A DNA stretch of 64,000 bases from Primulina eburnea (lineage: Eukaryota; Streptophyta; Magnoliopsida; Lamiales; Gesneriaceae), in contig NC_133108.1 in NCBI RefSeq assembly GCF_022965805.1, positions 43,408,051 through 43,472,050 on the forward strand, read 5' to 3'. A model generated the notes under the pieces. The model saw nothing but the letters and a program-made list of their open reading frames with translations. It made no database searches and was not told the DNA's origin. The position numbers were made by a program, and so were the translations under genes. Positions 1-13,100 of the stretch are shown here, piece after piece; position 1 is the stretch's first letter, and every line of letters begins with the position of its first letter.

Positions 1-956
1 CGAAAAAAATTCTTCCATTAGTCATATCCTCTTAACCAAACTTGAAAAATCATGCAGAATTTCATCTAAGGGTGATGAATTTATGATAAATAGAAAACCC
101 ACCTCGGGTAATGTACAGAAATCTTAATTTACAAGAATTTTCATGATCATTTTCTTGGTTTACCCATGCATAACTTACCATCTTCAAGTTTTCCATGGAG
201 ATTCAAAGAAGAGAGAAGAGGAGCGCAAAGGTTGTGGAACTTCTGGACGCAATGCCTCTGTTTGCATGCAATGCAATTAAAACCCTCCAAGTTTGTGGGA
301 TATAAAATAAAAGGAAAGAAAATAGTACTGACTCGTTCGATTTAAACCATTCAATTCTCGTCAAAATCCTGGTAGAATTTGGAGGATCGTCGAATCAATA
401 ATAATGGAATTTTATATTTTGAGGTGAGCTTATGGGCAATGTACGATCAACCGGCCAAGCCCCATGTTTGGCAGAACGTAGTTCATCGAGTTAATTCAAT
501 CTAAATTTTAAGGGTTAATCCAATAACTATAAAAAGTTGTTTTATTGTCCATTGGTACAATCTTTAAGATAATATCCTAAAAGTTGTATCCAACAAATCC
601 GACCATTCGATATACACTTAAGACAAAGTTATATCGCTAAGTTCGAATAACCTTTTACTTTTTATATACTTGTTCAATAAAAATGAGATGTTTAACTGTA
701 TTGAACCGAGTCGAATATTTATATAATTTAATTTAATTTAATATTATTTATTTATTTGAGGCGTTGCAGTTGAGATTAACCCAATTGAAATTTATACACA
801 AAAATCTTTTTAAAAGTTAACCATGTGCGAAAAGGTTTATCTGTTCCCTTTGTAATGTTTAAATTTAAAAAATTACATAAATATCGCGTTCTTCGGGGAG
901 TTTTCTGTAATTTCACGCTATCTTCTTAAATCGCCGCCTCGGCCTTCGAGTGTCTC
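1..956. other. AT-rich intergenic sequence, no gene seen
   Basis: No open reading frame with recognisable protein similarity and no clear transposon ends were seen. The sequence is AT-rich and ends at the TTA target site of the MITE that begins at 960. Confidence 0.5.
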
Positions 957-959
957 TTA

Positions 960-1185
960 GGTACAGTTTGGTACATAGGATATGATAAGTAAGGGATATA
1001 CAGTATAAGGATAAATCAAGGATAAATATAATGATAAGATAATATGTTGAATGTTTGGTATGATTTTAATAAGAGTGATTAAATTTATATATTGACATGT
1101 AATGACAAAATTAACCCTATCACAAAAACTTATATTTCATTGTTATCAAGATCTTGTAATTGCATATCTCAATTCTTAAATTACG

Positions 1186-1245
<60 letters not shown>

Positions 1246-1691
1246 TCCTAAAGAATAATTTTCGTTTCTTTTGTCTTATTTTAGAAATTATTTAAACAAT
1301 TTCTTTTCCTTTTTCAAAAGTGATCATCGGTCAAATTTGATTTTTGTCTTTTTCTTTATTTTTTTATAATCTTTTTCATATCGAAGGGGCCTAGTAACTA
1401 TTTGTGTGTGTATATATATGTATCTATATATTTGTATATATGTATGTATTTAATAAATATTTAACATTAACTTAAATGCATTTAAATAAATGAGGGTAAT
1501 TAAGTAATTTGTAGTATATTTTATCATTAAATTAAAACTATCACACCTCTTACTAAGGATATTTTATTCTTTTAAAAATGTATTTATCAAGAGCCCATTA
1601 TATTATCATGGATTTTTTAAAAACGTACCAAACATGGGATAAGGCGGATTATTTATCAATCCTATCATTATCCCGTATACCAAACAGTGCC
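960..1691. mobile_element. Non-autonomous Harbinger/Tourist-like MITE (732 bp)
   Basis: The left end reads GGTACAGTTTGGTA and the reverse complement of the right end reads GGCACTGTTTGGTA, an imperfect terminal inverted repeat. The direct trinucleotide TTA flanks both ends (957-959 and 1692-1694), as expected of the TWA target preference of PIF/Harbinger elements. The interior is AT-rich, holds a long (TA)n tract and encodes no transposase. The right end lies 76 bp before the start codon of the SF3B6 gene, so the element occupies its promoter or 5' leader. Superfamily assignment rests on the target site and the style of the ends only. Confidence 0.75.
1186..1243. repeat. (TA)n microsatellite
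   Basis: Uninterrupted TA dinucleotide tract inside the MITE. It was probably expanded after insertion. The 67-aa reading frame across it (a Tyr-Ile repeat) is an artefact of the microsatellite. Confidence 0.9.
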
Positions 1692-1767
1692 TTAAAGTAT
1701 AACCAAGCTCCCAAAATCCCCGAATCGCAGGCGAAACTGCGAGCTCGATTCATCTGATCGAAGGCAA

Positions 1768-2151
1768 ATGGCAGCAATTAGCCTCCGGAAGGGCAACACG
1801 CGCCTCCCGCCGGAAGTGAACCGTGTTCTCTACGTGCGCAATCTACCCTTCAACATAACGAGCGAAGAGATGTACGACATATTTGGGAAGTACGGCGCCA
1901 TAAGGCAGATCCGCGTCGGGACCAACAAGGATACGCGTGGCACAGCTTTCGTGGTTTACGAGGACATCTACGACGCAAAGACCGCCGTCGACCACTTGTC
2001 GGGTTTCAACGTGGCGAACAGGTATTTGATTGTGTTGTACTACCAGCAGGCGAAGATGGGCAAGAAGTTTGACCAGAAGAAGAAGGAAGAAGAGATTCAG
2101 AAGCTGCAGGAAAAGTACGGTATTGGCACTCCTGCTTCCAAAGATAAGTAG
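1768..2151 (+). CDS. SF3B6: Splicing factor 3B subunit 6-like protein (p14, branch-point RRM)
   Basis: Single-exon gene of 127 aa, close to the usual length of about 125. One RRM fills most of the protein: RNP2 LYVRNL at residues 21-26 and RNP1 RGTAFVVY at 57-64. Tyr22 of RNP2 is present; in human p14 this residue contacts the branch adenosine. The C-terminal tail is lysine/glutamate-rich and helical-looking, as in the family. In the family the protein sits in the U2 snRNP SF3b complex, binds SF3B1 and lies at the pre-mRNA branch site in the nucleus. The ATG at 1768 is the first in frame and gives the conserved N-terminus with [11 protein letters not shown]. The neighbouring PPR gene is convergent. 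A MITE ends 76 bp upstream, so the promoter core is unusually close to a transposon. Confidence 0.96.
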   Translation: MAAISLRKGNTRLPPEVNRVLYVRNLPFNITSEEMYDIFGKYGAIRQIRVGTNKDTRGTAFVVYEDIYDAKTAVDHLSGFNVANRYLIVLYYQQAKMGKKFDQKKKEEEIQKLQEKYGIGTPASKDK

Positions 2152-2985
2152 TGTGTCGAGGCGCGGTGCTGATTTTGAAGTAGGTAAATTTTTCTGTTTG
2201 GCATGAAAAAGGAGTTTATTGAAATGGGATTTCGTTTTGTAATACGGATTTCTGCCCCGTAGAAATATGAATTTAATGTGTTTTTGAAGTAGTAACGTGG
2301 ACAAGGTTTTTTCTTGTTAAATATTACCTGCTTATCGTCATGATTAAAGTGTTACCCGTGTAGTTTTGGGTTGTAGAACTGGTGTAGCTGCGTGAAATTT
2401 GTGAACCAGGAAAAAAGAAATTGGCATATTAATTTTCTCTTGATCAAGGGAAATTTTGGATATTATAATGAGAGAAAGATGAATATAAACGCCAAGATTT
2501 GCTACTATTGAAAAATTTGATGAGAAAAGGATTAATAGACGTGCCAAGATTGGTATTTGTTGGAGCATTTTGTAGTGATGAAGTTGTGGACTTGGGTGTT
2601 TGTGGAGTCGGTAGGCAATTGTTCTTTTTTTGGAGGTTGAATTGGGGCTTTTTTTGTGAGGACTGATGGTTTATATTTTATATCAATAACAAAGCTCTAG
2701 ATCTATGTTAGCCATTGTTTATCTGATGAATCTGCACAAGTGAATCGCTCCATATTTCTAGTAGATAACCAGTTTGTATCAAATATGGTTACGAAAATTT
2801 TGCACAGATGCTAAAGTCAAAGGTGAACAAGCATTTCACCTGGTGGAACAGTATTTTTAACAAAGACTATATCTCGTGTTTCAACTTCTTCACCCAAGCG
2901 CATATGAATAGAAACCCAAGGTGTATCCTGAGTTATACATCATGTACATGCTGTAGCAAAGCAGATATAATGTCAGCCACATATT
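2152..2985. other. Convergent 3' flank between SF3B6 and PPR genes
   Basis: T-rich on the SF3B6 side. It presumably carries both 3' UTRs. No additional gene or repeat was recognised. Confidence 0.5.
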
Positions 2986-4014
2986 CTAATCCTCATCACT
3001 CTCCAATCTCATTTTTCGATCATCATCAAAAAGGTCTTCTGGTGGATCATAGATAATCATGTCGGGGAAGAGTTCCAAAAAGTCATCTTTCACCTTCTCC
3101 CTCAGTTCAGGGTAAGGAAGTAATCCTTTCAATATGACACGATAAGGCAAAGACAGCGCCGGCTCAGGAGAGCTTCTCATTTCTTCATATATCCACATTG
3201 CTTTACTTGTTAAACCACTGTCTAAGAAGGCCCTGACGAGGTCTCCAAATGTATGCTGATCAAAAAGGACTTCTTCCCTCTTCAAATCTTCCCACACCCT
3301 CTTTGCCTCATCAACCTTTTTGTTCCGAGCAAGCATCATGAGCATATCCCTGTAGAAGAACATATCTGGTCTGTACCAAATTTCTTTCCGCACCACGTCA
3401 TATAACTGTCAAATTATAAGCAATAATCATTAAAAAAATGCATGTAAAGAATATCATTTTTCTTTATGAATATCTACACGAAAATCAACATGAACAAACA
3501 GATATTTATTTGCTAAATGGCACATCAAACCAACTTTCTATATCAAGCAATTCATGAAAGATGATACTCTTTTAGGCCTCCTTATGTAGTCGAATCAATC
3601 CATCAATTAATTCATACAAAAAGCGAAACAAACAAAGTGCAAATACTTCTGAAAAGTTAAAATTGGAAAGGAAAAAAAACTACTATAATTCTACAAAGAT
3701 GAAACTGGAGGTACCTTCATGCAGAGGGAGACAAGATTTTGACGTTGGAATTCAGCAAGGACAGCAACAAGGTCGGACTTAAGGAGGCGAGAAACATTGC
3801 TCTTCATGAACCTCTCGAACCTTACAGGGTGGCATTGCAGGCGTTTCAGTTCCTTTGCCACCATCAACCCCTCCTTCCCCATCTCCTTCTTCCGCCGCCA
3901 TATGGACAAGCTGGGGCTTGAAGCCGTTCCAGTGATCAGGTGTCTACTGGTTTTAACTCGCAACGGCAGCCGGAATAAGGCCTGTCGCATGAGATTCCGA
4001 CCTTGACGCCACAT
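2986..4014 (-). CDS. THA8-like pentatricopeptide repeat protein
   Basis: Two exons on the minus strand, 4014-3715 and 3405-2986, joined in phase 0 across a GT-AG intron, give 239 aa. The N-terminus is basic with few acidic residues and rich in Arg/Ser/Leu, compatible with an organelle transit peptide. The block RFERFMKSNVSRLLKSDLVA, the RKEIWYRPD block and the following Y-x-DM-x3-LARNKKVDEA helices are the signature I associate with the short THA8 family (Arabidopsis At1g62350/At3g46870 type). That family has only a few PPR units; THA8 itself promotes splicing of particular plastid group II introns. The C-terminus is very acidic and ends in ESDED. Target RNA and organelle cannot be read from the sequence. 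The gene converges on SF3B6. Confidence 0.88.
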
Positions 4015-5109
4015 TCACAACTTAATTTTCTCAATTGCGCGAGGTCCCAGCTTTTTACCCTGCTCTGAATTTATATGGGTTTTTTTAAAAAAATAAAAAA
4101 ATCAATTTCCCTGGCACCCTATCAAAATCAAAATCAGCTGCAAATGCTTAGCCTTCAATCAAAAATTACAATATACGAATAAAAAAAATCCCCAAGAATT
4201 GCATATATTCCCTTCCCATTTAATTGTACCAAACCTACTACCTCGGACAAAATGTCAAATTCAGTCCACGCAAAAACAATCAAAACAATAAAATTTCTCA
4301 ACAATTTAAACCAGTAGCCAAAATTTCCACGAATTCGAACCATAAATCCATATTTAAGCTTAAAAAATCAGCTTACAGATCACTTCAACAAAGAAGCTCA
4401 TGGGCATTAACCTTCATCATTGTTTCCACTTCGATGGCATTCGATAGCTCTTCGCAGCGGATAAAACAATCAATTAGGGTGTACAGAGGGCGAGCGCCGA
4501 TGAGGAGACCAATGGGTGGCGCTGCAAACAGTGGGGGCGAGGTTCAGTGGTGCCGGAGGCGAACGGCAAATGGAGCTCGGGATCGATGCGTTTGTCGAAA
4601 GTATGCGATGAGGTGTATGTACACTTGCCGACTGTATAAACTAATGGATTAAATATAAATTTATAAATTTTAATTAATATTTCATTTTTTACGATCCAAA
4701 CTAGTTAAAAATAAATTTGCTAATAAAAATATACATGTATATAAGTAGAATAGATTATATTATTATTTTTAAATAATATAAATTAATTATTGAGTTGTAC
4801 TCTTCAACAGATGAAAAAGTTTAAAATTAACGATGTTATACATATATTATTTATATAAAATGTTTCATCCATCAACAAATAAGAGTGTGAAGGAATCTAA
4901 TCGAATTGAATTTTAGTAACAATGTAATGTTCAAATTCGGGTCAAATTAAGAATATTTGAATTCAAACTCAAGTTTGATTCGAAGTTCAAAAAGTCTAAA
5001 TTTTTTACTCGACTTCGATTCGAAATAAAATTCGATTTCACGTTCGGATCAAAATGTTCGAACCTATTTGCGAGATATTTAAACTATTGCTTGAAAGTCC
5101 GAAAGAACG

Positions 5110-5153
<44 letters not shown>

Positions 5154-5394
5154 TATATAATATTATTATTTTCATAAAATATTAAGTCCGACGAACTATC
5201 GACAAAAATAATTTTGACTCTTCGGCTCAAAAAAATTCGAACATTATCGAGTTTAGCCAGCTAAGCGGTAGATTTTTCATATTATTAGATCAAAAACCAT
5301 AAAAACTAGTTATTCTGCACACGCGATGTGCGTGTACAGTCTTTTTAATCATTATCGATGGACTAAAGTGAAATTTGACAAATTATGGAGGAAC
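4015..5394. other. Intergenic region with TA tract
   Basis: Upstream flank of the PPR gene, then AT-rich DNA with a (TA)n tract at about 5113-5158. The reading frame at 4224-4652 has no family resemblance and was not accepted as a gene. Confidence 0.5.
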
Positions 5395-5397
5395 TAA

Positions 5398-6585
5398 GGG
5401 GGGTGTATTCAACGTGGGAAATTTATTGACTTTTAATGACTTTTGTAGATTTTAAAAATCTAGAGGTATTCAATCAAGACTTTTGCATACTCTATAGAAG
5501 TTTTGTGGTATTCAAAATAGACTTTCATGGAGTTTTAAAAAGTCAAGTGGTATTCAACATTGACTTTTATAAACTCTATAAAAGTCTACAGGTATTCAAA
5601 TTTTCCATAGACTTTTAATAACTCCATGAAATTCATTGACATACAAACATTAAAGCCTAAGGTACAACTACAAATTGTAAAAAATTGTATTTGGTTCACC
5701 CCAAAGATTTGAATGAAATTTTAAAACTTCTAACTCTCTCTATGTCGCTTCACATCATATATCTTCTCTCCTCTCATATATTTCTATTACTCTCTCAAAT
5801 TTTCGAAGTGTATCTCTATATATATTTCCATCTTTCTTTTTCAAATTTTTCATTTTTTGGCTGATTGTTCATTTAATATTTTTTTATTTTAATAACACGG
5901 GGAAATTTTGAATTACAGAATTGAGTTTGTGATTTTTAATTTATGATTTATACAAATTAATGTAATATTCAATAATAATAAAAGATGATAAAAAAAATGT
6001 TGTTTAATTCTTAATAATTGAATAGTTTCGTAACAACAATGATTTTTTAAATTCATTTTCGTATTTTTAATTAATATGTAAGCTATGATATTTTTATACA
6101 AAATTATATTCACACAATAATAAATAATATTATTTTTACATTTATATTATCAATTTAAAAATAAGATTATATGTTAATCAATTGATGTATTTTAAAAAAT
6201 TTACAAACATGCATATAAACCCACATATATATACATGTAAGGATTAAACGATTTAACTTTTAAATAAGTAAATTTATTTATTAATATAAATATTAAAAAT
6301 AATTTCAAATTGAATATGTTATATATGTCAATTAATTATTGGTTCAAAGAAATTAATAAAAAATCACATGTTATAGTTAAGTACAAAATTTATAAAATTC
6401 TATAAAAAAAAAATCTACAAAAGTCTATAAAAATCTTACAAAAAAGTCTACATAAATCCACATAAATCTGTTTATGAATCTGTGAGATTCCATAAAAGTC
6501 AATAAAAATTTATCAAATCCATAAAAGTCTATCATTTAAAAAAATCATTAAAAATCATCAAAACTCTGAATTGAATACACCCACC
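5398..6585. mobile_element. Harbinger-like non-autonomous element (1.19 kb)
   Basis: The left end reads GGGGGGTGTATTCAA and the reverse complement of the right end reads GGTGGGTGTATTCAA, a 15-bp inverted repeat with one mismatch. TAA flanks both sides (5395-5397 and 6586-6588), fitting the TWA target of PIF/Harbinger transposons. Near the left end the motif GGTATTCAA and runs such as GACTTTTA recur several times; their complements (AAAGTCTA) recur near the right end, so subterminal repeats extend over about 200 bp each side. No transposase frame is present. The element lies about 0.5 kb upstream of CCT3. Confidence 0.8.
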
Positions 6586-6976
6586 TAAATTAACATTTGA
6601 ATTTTTTAAATAAAAAATAAAAAAAATGTGTGTTGAATTTAAAAAAAACAAAAAACAAAAGTGTAATATTAATATCATATAAGGGTAAAATTGAAATAAA
6701 AAGTTGGTGTTTTTCTTTGGTGGTTATTATCATGCTTTCAAACTTAATAAAATAGAATAGATAGAATAGATGCATTTTAATTTGTTTTTTTTTTAAAGAA
6801 AACAAAATTAGATAATATAGATATGTGAGATTTTATTTACTTGTTTCTTGTTTTCGTCTTCCATGTTCCCTATTGTTCATCTTCCCACCTTAAACTCATA
6901 GTTCCTGCATTCCTACACAAAATAATAATAAAAATGAGCCGAAGTCTGGCAAGGCCGAACATGCCTGTTTTCTAGA

Positions 6977-7003
6977 AGCCCAAGTTAGCCTATAACCGGC
7001 CCA
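6977..7003. promoter_or_regulatory. Pair of site II (TGGGCY) elements upstream of CCT3
   Basis: AGCCCA at 6977-6982 and GGCCCA at 6998-7003 are TGGGCT and TGGGCC on the minus strand. Clustered site II elements bound by TCP factors are common in promoters of plant growth and housekeeping genes. They sit about 130-150 bp before the CCT3 ATG. Function is inferred from motif and position only. Confidence 0.45.
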
Positions 7004-7128
7004 ACATATGGTTCACCGTAAAATCTCGTACAATCCCAAAATCCCAGAGGGTTTTCGACTGGTCGATCTCAGTGTTTCAAATCTCTGCCGCCCCGCTCTT
7101 CCGCGATCGATTTCAAATTCAGTCCAAA

Positions 7129-10100
7129 ATGAACTCTCCGGTACTCGTCCTCAGTAAGTCTTTTACTCGTGTACGTTCGCATTCATTTTCCATTTCACAT
7201 TGTTGGCGCAAGTTTTGAGTGCTCATTTTCAGCATTACAACTGTGGTAATTCACTTATATCTCCATTTCCGCTGGTAAATCGTAACTGTAAGGTTGTGGA
7301 ACTGACATTTGTTCCTTTGGGATTTGCTAAGGATCCGTTTTGTAAGTTTTGAGAGTGTTGTAAAACTCTGTTAGAAGATCCAAATGAGTTTTCATTTTAT
7401 ATTTGTGGAGATGACATTTCACCATGCCTGCAGAGTCTTGGATAGATTTTTACGTAAAATTTATGATCGGAAAGAAAAATGTGAACTCAAATCTGTCCAT
7501 ATTTTATATAGATTATTGTAGTTTGACTGATGCATATGTTTTGTTGAACAGAGGATGCATTGAAGCGGGAGTCTGGAAGCAAGGTGCACCATGCCAATAT
7601 CCAAGCATCCAAGGTAGTTTGCTTTCTCTTCTCCTTGTTTTTTTCTAGCTTATACACTCGTTTAGGCCTTGAATGGACATGCGTCTGCATAGTCTTCAAA
7701 CTCCATCGTCCACATTTTGTCAATGAATATTTAATTAATCTGATAGTTTGTCACTGCCAGTTTATGCCTTCTCATATCTTACTGTCGCAAATTGTTTAAC
7801 AGACAATTTTAATGTTGCCCCGATTCTGGTAAAGACATTCCAAATCAGCATGTACTGTATGGCACTTTCCATTAGAGTCATTTGGTTGTGATGTCCAGGA
7901 GTTTGGGTGGTTATTTATATTTATTTACCATTTTAATTTCTGTAACTTTATTTTCATGTTAGATGAGTGGCAGCTTGGTCTTGAGAGGGCATGCATTATA
8001 GTGAATTGTATCTTGTATCTATCGAGTTTGATGATGATTTTATGCTGTTTCATGAACTTCAACCTTGCTAATTTTAGACTAATCAAAGCTGCAATTTAAG
8101 GCTTATTTAGGAACTTTAACCAATTAGTTCCAAGTCCGATTATAAATTTCCAAGGACAATTATTGGTCAATCGATTAGTTATTTATGATAACTATATTTC
8201 TTTCACCATTGCTGGAAGTTATTTAAACAGAAAAAAATATTGGTCATTATGGTGGGTAATGGATCTTGGATAACCGCATTGTTTAAATGCCTTACTAGAG
8301 CATAAAATTCTTTGATTTTTTTTCTAAGTTTTTCATTTAAATTGCCTCTTACGGTTTTCTTGGGGTAGGGCAGGCTGTTGGTTTAAATTGCTTGTTATGA
8401 TTTCCTTGATCTATTTTGTCAATTGCTTGTCTACCCCTATTGTTTTGGTTGCTCTTGATAGGCTGTTGCTGACATTATACGTACCACTTTGGGTCCGAGA
8501 TCAATGTTGAAAATGCTGCTTGATGCTGGAGGAGGTGATATTATTGTTCCTTTGATATGAACCGTGTTTAGCTTTAATGAAGGATGACTCTATAAAAGAA
8601 AAATTCTTCTGTGAGAGATTGTTGGTGAACTTCTCTAATCATCATTCTTTGTTAGCTAATACAATCTTTTGATAATTACAGGGATAGTAGTGACAAACGA
8701 TGGCAATGCTATTCTTCGTGAATTAGACGTTGCACACCCAGCAGCAAAGGCATTATTTCTATGTTAATCTTTACTTTTACGTTCAACTCCTATGTTTGAT
8801 CTTACTTAAAAGGCATCTATTGACTGTGCCTCGCAAGTGCTCTATTTCTATATCAGTTTACGTAATGGTTTGTTTTTCCTCCAGAGTTCTGTAACTGTGA
8901 AACTAAGTATTTTCCATCTAGGTGTGGACTAGCACCTTGCTGAATATGTATCACTTTGTTTCACTTAATCTGCCTTTTATAAATGGTTGCAGTCAATGAT
9001 CGAACTAAGCCGAACTCAGGATGAGGAGGTAGGGGATGGAACCACATCTGTCATTGTCCTTGGTATGGATCGAGTTTATTTTTAATTCAGTTGATTTTCT
9101 CTTCATATGTTTTGGGATTTAATTTTGTCATTCTGAATTTCTGATGAATTATACATATATATTATTTTTTGTGCCTATTGTGGTGTGTATGCATGTGCAC
9201 TGCTGAATATATTTTGACAGGGTTTTTGGCATTCACATCCCTATTTTGACATGTTAGTGTGGTGAACTACAGGAGAGGTGAATATAAAAAACCCTATGTT
9301 GACATGTTAGTGTGTGCACTATATCTGTATTCTTGTGCTGCATGTGTGATTGTGTGTCACTGTCTGCTGTATGCATATGGGCATATTTTATGATGGTTGC
9401 TTATAGCTGAGAGAGTTCTTGTTTAGGTCAACAATGAATAGATGATCATGGATTTATCATTGGTTAATACGAGAGTCATCACACAATTTTAATTGTTACA
9501 CTTTGAATTGCTGTTAATGTTTGGTTTCTGATGCGATTATTGTACTTTCCTTATTTTTTGTAAGTTTTTTTATTGTAGCTGGTGAGATGCTCCATGTTGC
9601 AGAAGCGTTCATTGATAAGAACTATCATCCCACTGTCATCTGTCGAGGTAGTATCAGTTACTCTCTAATATTCAATATTGCTGCTCCGGGCCCCTGGGAT
9701 TATGTATGGATGATAACATGGCCCCTTCCATTGTGCTGCAGCATATAATAATGCCCTAGAGGATGCTGTTTCCGTGCTTGACAAAATTGCATTGACTGTA
9801 GATGTCAAGGATCGTAAGTTTATTGTTTTTATTTTTCCTTACACCCTGTACCTTATGTTTGACTATTGTTTGTTTTCTATTGGTTTGTGAAGTCTGCTCC
9901 TGCTCCCAGAGTGATTTTGGTTGTTTGCTTGTTTAGTGAGGTGACACTTTGTGAACAGGACTAACACCTATCTTGATTACTCGTTGAGAAAATTTTCTAC
10001 TTGAATTAGGATATATACACGAGGTTTTAAATACCCTAAAATTTCCTCCCTTGGTTGGCATTGGCTGGTGTGGGGACTTAATCAAAGTACTGGGATATAT

Positions 10101-13100
10101 CTTTCTTCTTCTAGAGTGCCTGATTGAGCTCAATTATGATGTATGAGCAAATGAGGTTAGAAGAGTTCCAGTAACCTACTAACTCATCTTTCAGGTCACG
10201 TCCCTTAATTATTTATTTTTCTTGATTTCACCTACTTATGCATGTGAGTGCAAAGGTCAACATCATTTTTTATTTGATTTGTTCTATTTTGGTTTACTTT
10301 CCAATTCTACGACCTTTAGAAATATCGAGGTAGCTATATTGATACTCATCACCATAATTGATGAAAGAGTGTCTGTTCTTTAAATTCTATGAGAACATGT
10401 ATAACCTTGATATTCAGGTGTGAAAGGTACGGTGCTATGCACTTCAATCTAGTGATTGGGTTTCTGTCTAGGTTTTTACAAACCAAATAGCGAACCCAAT
10501 TGTTGATTTATAATTTTAGAATTTGCTATCACATTCAAATATTGTGTTATATTGCTAATTATCAGTTAATTATTTTTTGTTATACAAATAATAGGATTAT
10601 TTTTCTTTGTCTCAGCAAAAATGTTGGTTGTTTTTTTATTTTTATTTTTATTTTTTAAATGTATAGCTGATAACACTGTATATAATTGTATTTTGATCGT
10701 AAATAGTAAGCTTCTTACTTTGGTTTTGGCCAAATCTAATCCGAATCCCTAATGGTTAGAAAAATCATAATCTGATACTTGACCAACATTTTATGTTTGA
10801 TTTCAATTTTCACTTATTTTTGTTCCACTGGGTCAATTAACCAAACAGTGAACACCCGTCCTTAGACTAGACAAGCTGAAGTATTAACCCAAGCTAGTTT
10901 AATATGGCTAATCGAAAGTTTTTAATGAATCACTTAGCAATATAACTAATGATAAGGCAGTACTACTCTTTTTCTTCCTTGTTTATTCTTCTGGCTCTTA
11001 TACTTGATGTTTTTCACATGGCAGGTTCAACTATGTTAGGGCTTGTTAAGAGTTGCATTGGCACAAAATTTACTAGTCAATTCGGAGATTTAATCGCCGT
11101 AAGTATTTTGTGATTTGCAATTTAACAGCCCGTCAACAACCATATGGTTGTTCCCCTACTCCTCTCCTTTTATTTCCATTCTGCTATTAATATATGTATT
11201 TTTATAATGATTTAGGCATGCCAATGGATAGGAAACTATGAACAAAATATCAAATATAGGTCACTCTTTGAGTATATCTGAACAAAGATCTTAAAGAAAT
11301 TTTATGTATTTCAATATTAATTGAAAGGCGAGATATACAAATCAAAAGAATAATTATGTTATTTATCGAAGTCAAGATTGGGCCTCCAAATTGGATTATT
11401 GATTGTTTTGTTTGTTTTTATTTTTTTTTATAAGTTTTGTTGGAAGGGCGTCTATCCTACATTTGTACATTTTAAATTAATTATCATTGATGAAACTTTG
11501 TTTATTATAAAAATAATTCTATTTGTTAAGATGAATGTTTGTTTTGTGGCTAATCTAAGTAGAACAAATTAATGGACAATCTAGTAAATTTTGAGAAACA
11601 CTCAAATTAAAGTTTAATTAGTTTATTATATTCTACAAGGGGGGATCTGAACATTATTCGATATCTTTATTTGTATTGTGACTGCCCATTTAAGACCCAC
11701 AAAGGAATGGACTTGCAGTTGAAACTTGAGCGTGATGATCTTCACTTGCAAGTATTTTGCACATGCCATCTCTTTTCAGTGATGGTTAACTTAATTGGCT
11801 AGAGAAGCTTGTCACAAGGACTTGTAAACAACCACAAGTACAGAGTTAAATTGAAAGTAAAATATATTAGCTCATGCAAGTAATTTACTCAGCTTATATA
11901 TCTTCATAAGACCAATTTTAAACCATATTAAGGTGGTGCCGTTTTAATACCGTGATTGATTCTCTACCTCACCTAGATTGCTCTAGTTTCTGTTTTCAGG
12001 TCAGGTCCGCGTAACTTTTCATGACATAACTCAGTAAAGTAATTTCCAACAGAACTGTTAAAAAAACTCATTTGACACCACTAATTTGGTAGCGTACTTT
12101 TGATAATAAATGTGACTTGTGAGGGCTGGGTTAGGAGAAGCATAAGCATAATTTTAACATAGTAGAATCGAAGTGGAGGCTGGTTAGAAATTGGACAGAG
12201 GGTCTACACAAGGGGTCTAGACTGAGCTAGGACCGTATCGAGCCTAGTTTCGACCCATTTCATTGGATTGCCAGGTTGATCATATATCATGGTTCCTAGC
12301 ACTAATGATATCTATGCATCAAATTGTCACCAAACTCAGTAAAATTATTTGTTAAAAGTGCATTTATTAGTGGAATGTGATATTGAAATTACCACTTTGT
12401 GAAGATAGTGGACAACAAAGCATTTGAATGCATGGTCTATTTGTTACGTGGTTATCAGAATTATAATCGGGTTATTCTGTGGTGACCTCTCAGGACTTAG
12501 CCATCGATGCCACGACCACTGTTGGTGTTGATCTCGGCGAAGGATTGCGTGAGGTGGATATCAAGAAGTACATCAAAGTAGAGAAGGTTCCTGGTGGTCA
12601 GTTGGAGGACTCAAATGTTTTAAAAGGAGTAATGATTAACAAGGATGTTGTTGCTCCTGGAAAAATGAGAAGAAAAATACTGAATCCTAGAATTATTCTC
12701 CTTGATTGTCCTCTCGAGTACAAAAAGGGCGAGAACCAAACCAATGCTGAATTGCTGAGGGAAGAAGATTGGAGTGTATTACTTAAAATGGAAGAGGAGT
12801 ATATTGAGAGCCTATGTGTGCAGATACTAAAGTTCAAACCAGATTTAGTGATAACTGAAAAGGGGCTCAGCGATCTGGCTTGCCATTATCTTTGCAAAGC
12901 TGGTGTCAGTGCAATCCGAAGGTTAAGAAAGACTGACAATAACAGAATTGCCAAGGCATGTGGGGCAGTTATTGTTAATAGACCTGATGAGTTGCAAGAA
13001 TCTGATGTTGGTACTGGTGCTGGATTGTTTGAGGTGAGGAAAATTGGGGATGAGTTCTTTGCGTTCGTTGTTGACTGCGTGAATCCAAAAGCATGCACAG

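Noticed and set aside
1092..1295. 67-aa frame rich in Tyr-Ile repeats
   Set aside because: It is the translation of the (TA)n microsatellite inside the MITE.
4224..4652. 142-aa plus-strand frame upstream of the PPR gene
   Set aside because: No family resemblance, biased composition and no supporting splice or promoter context.
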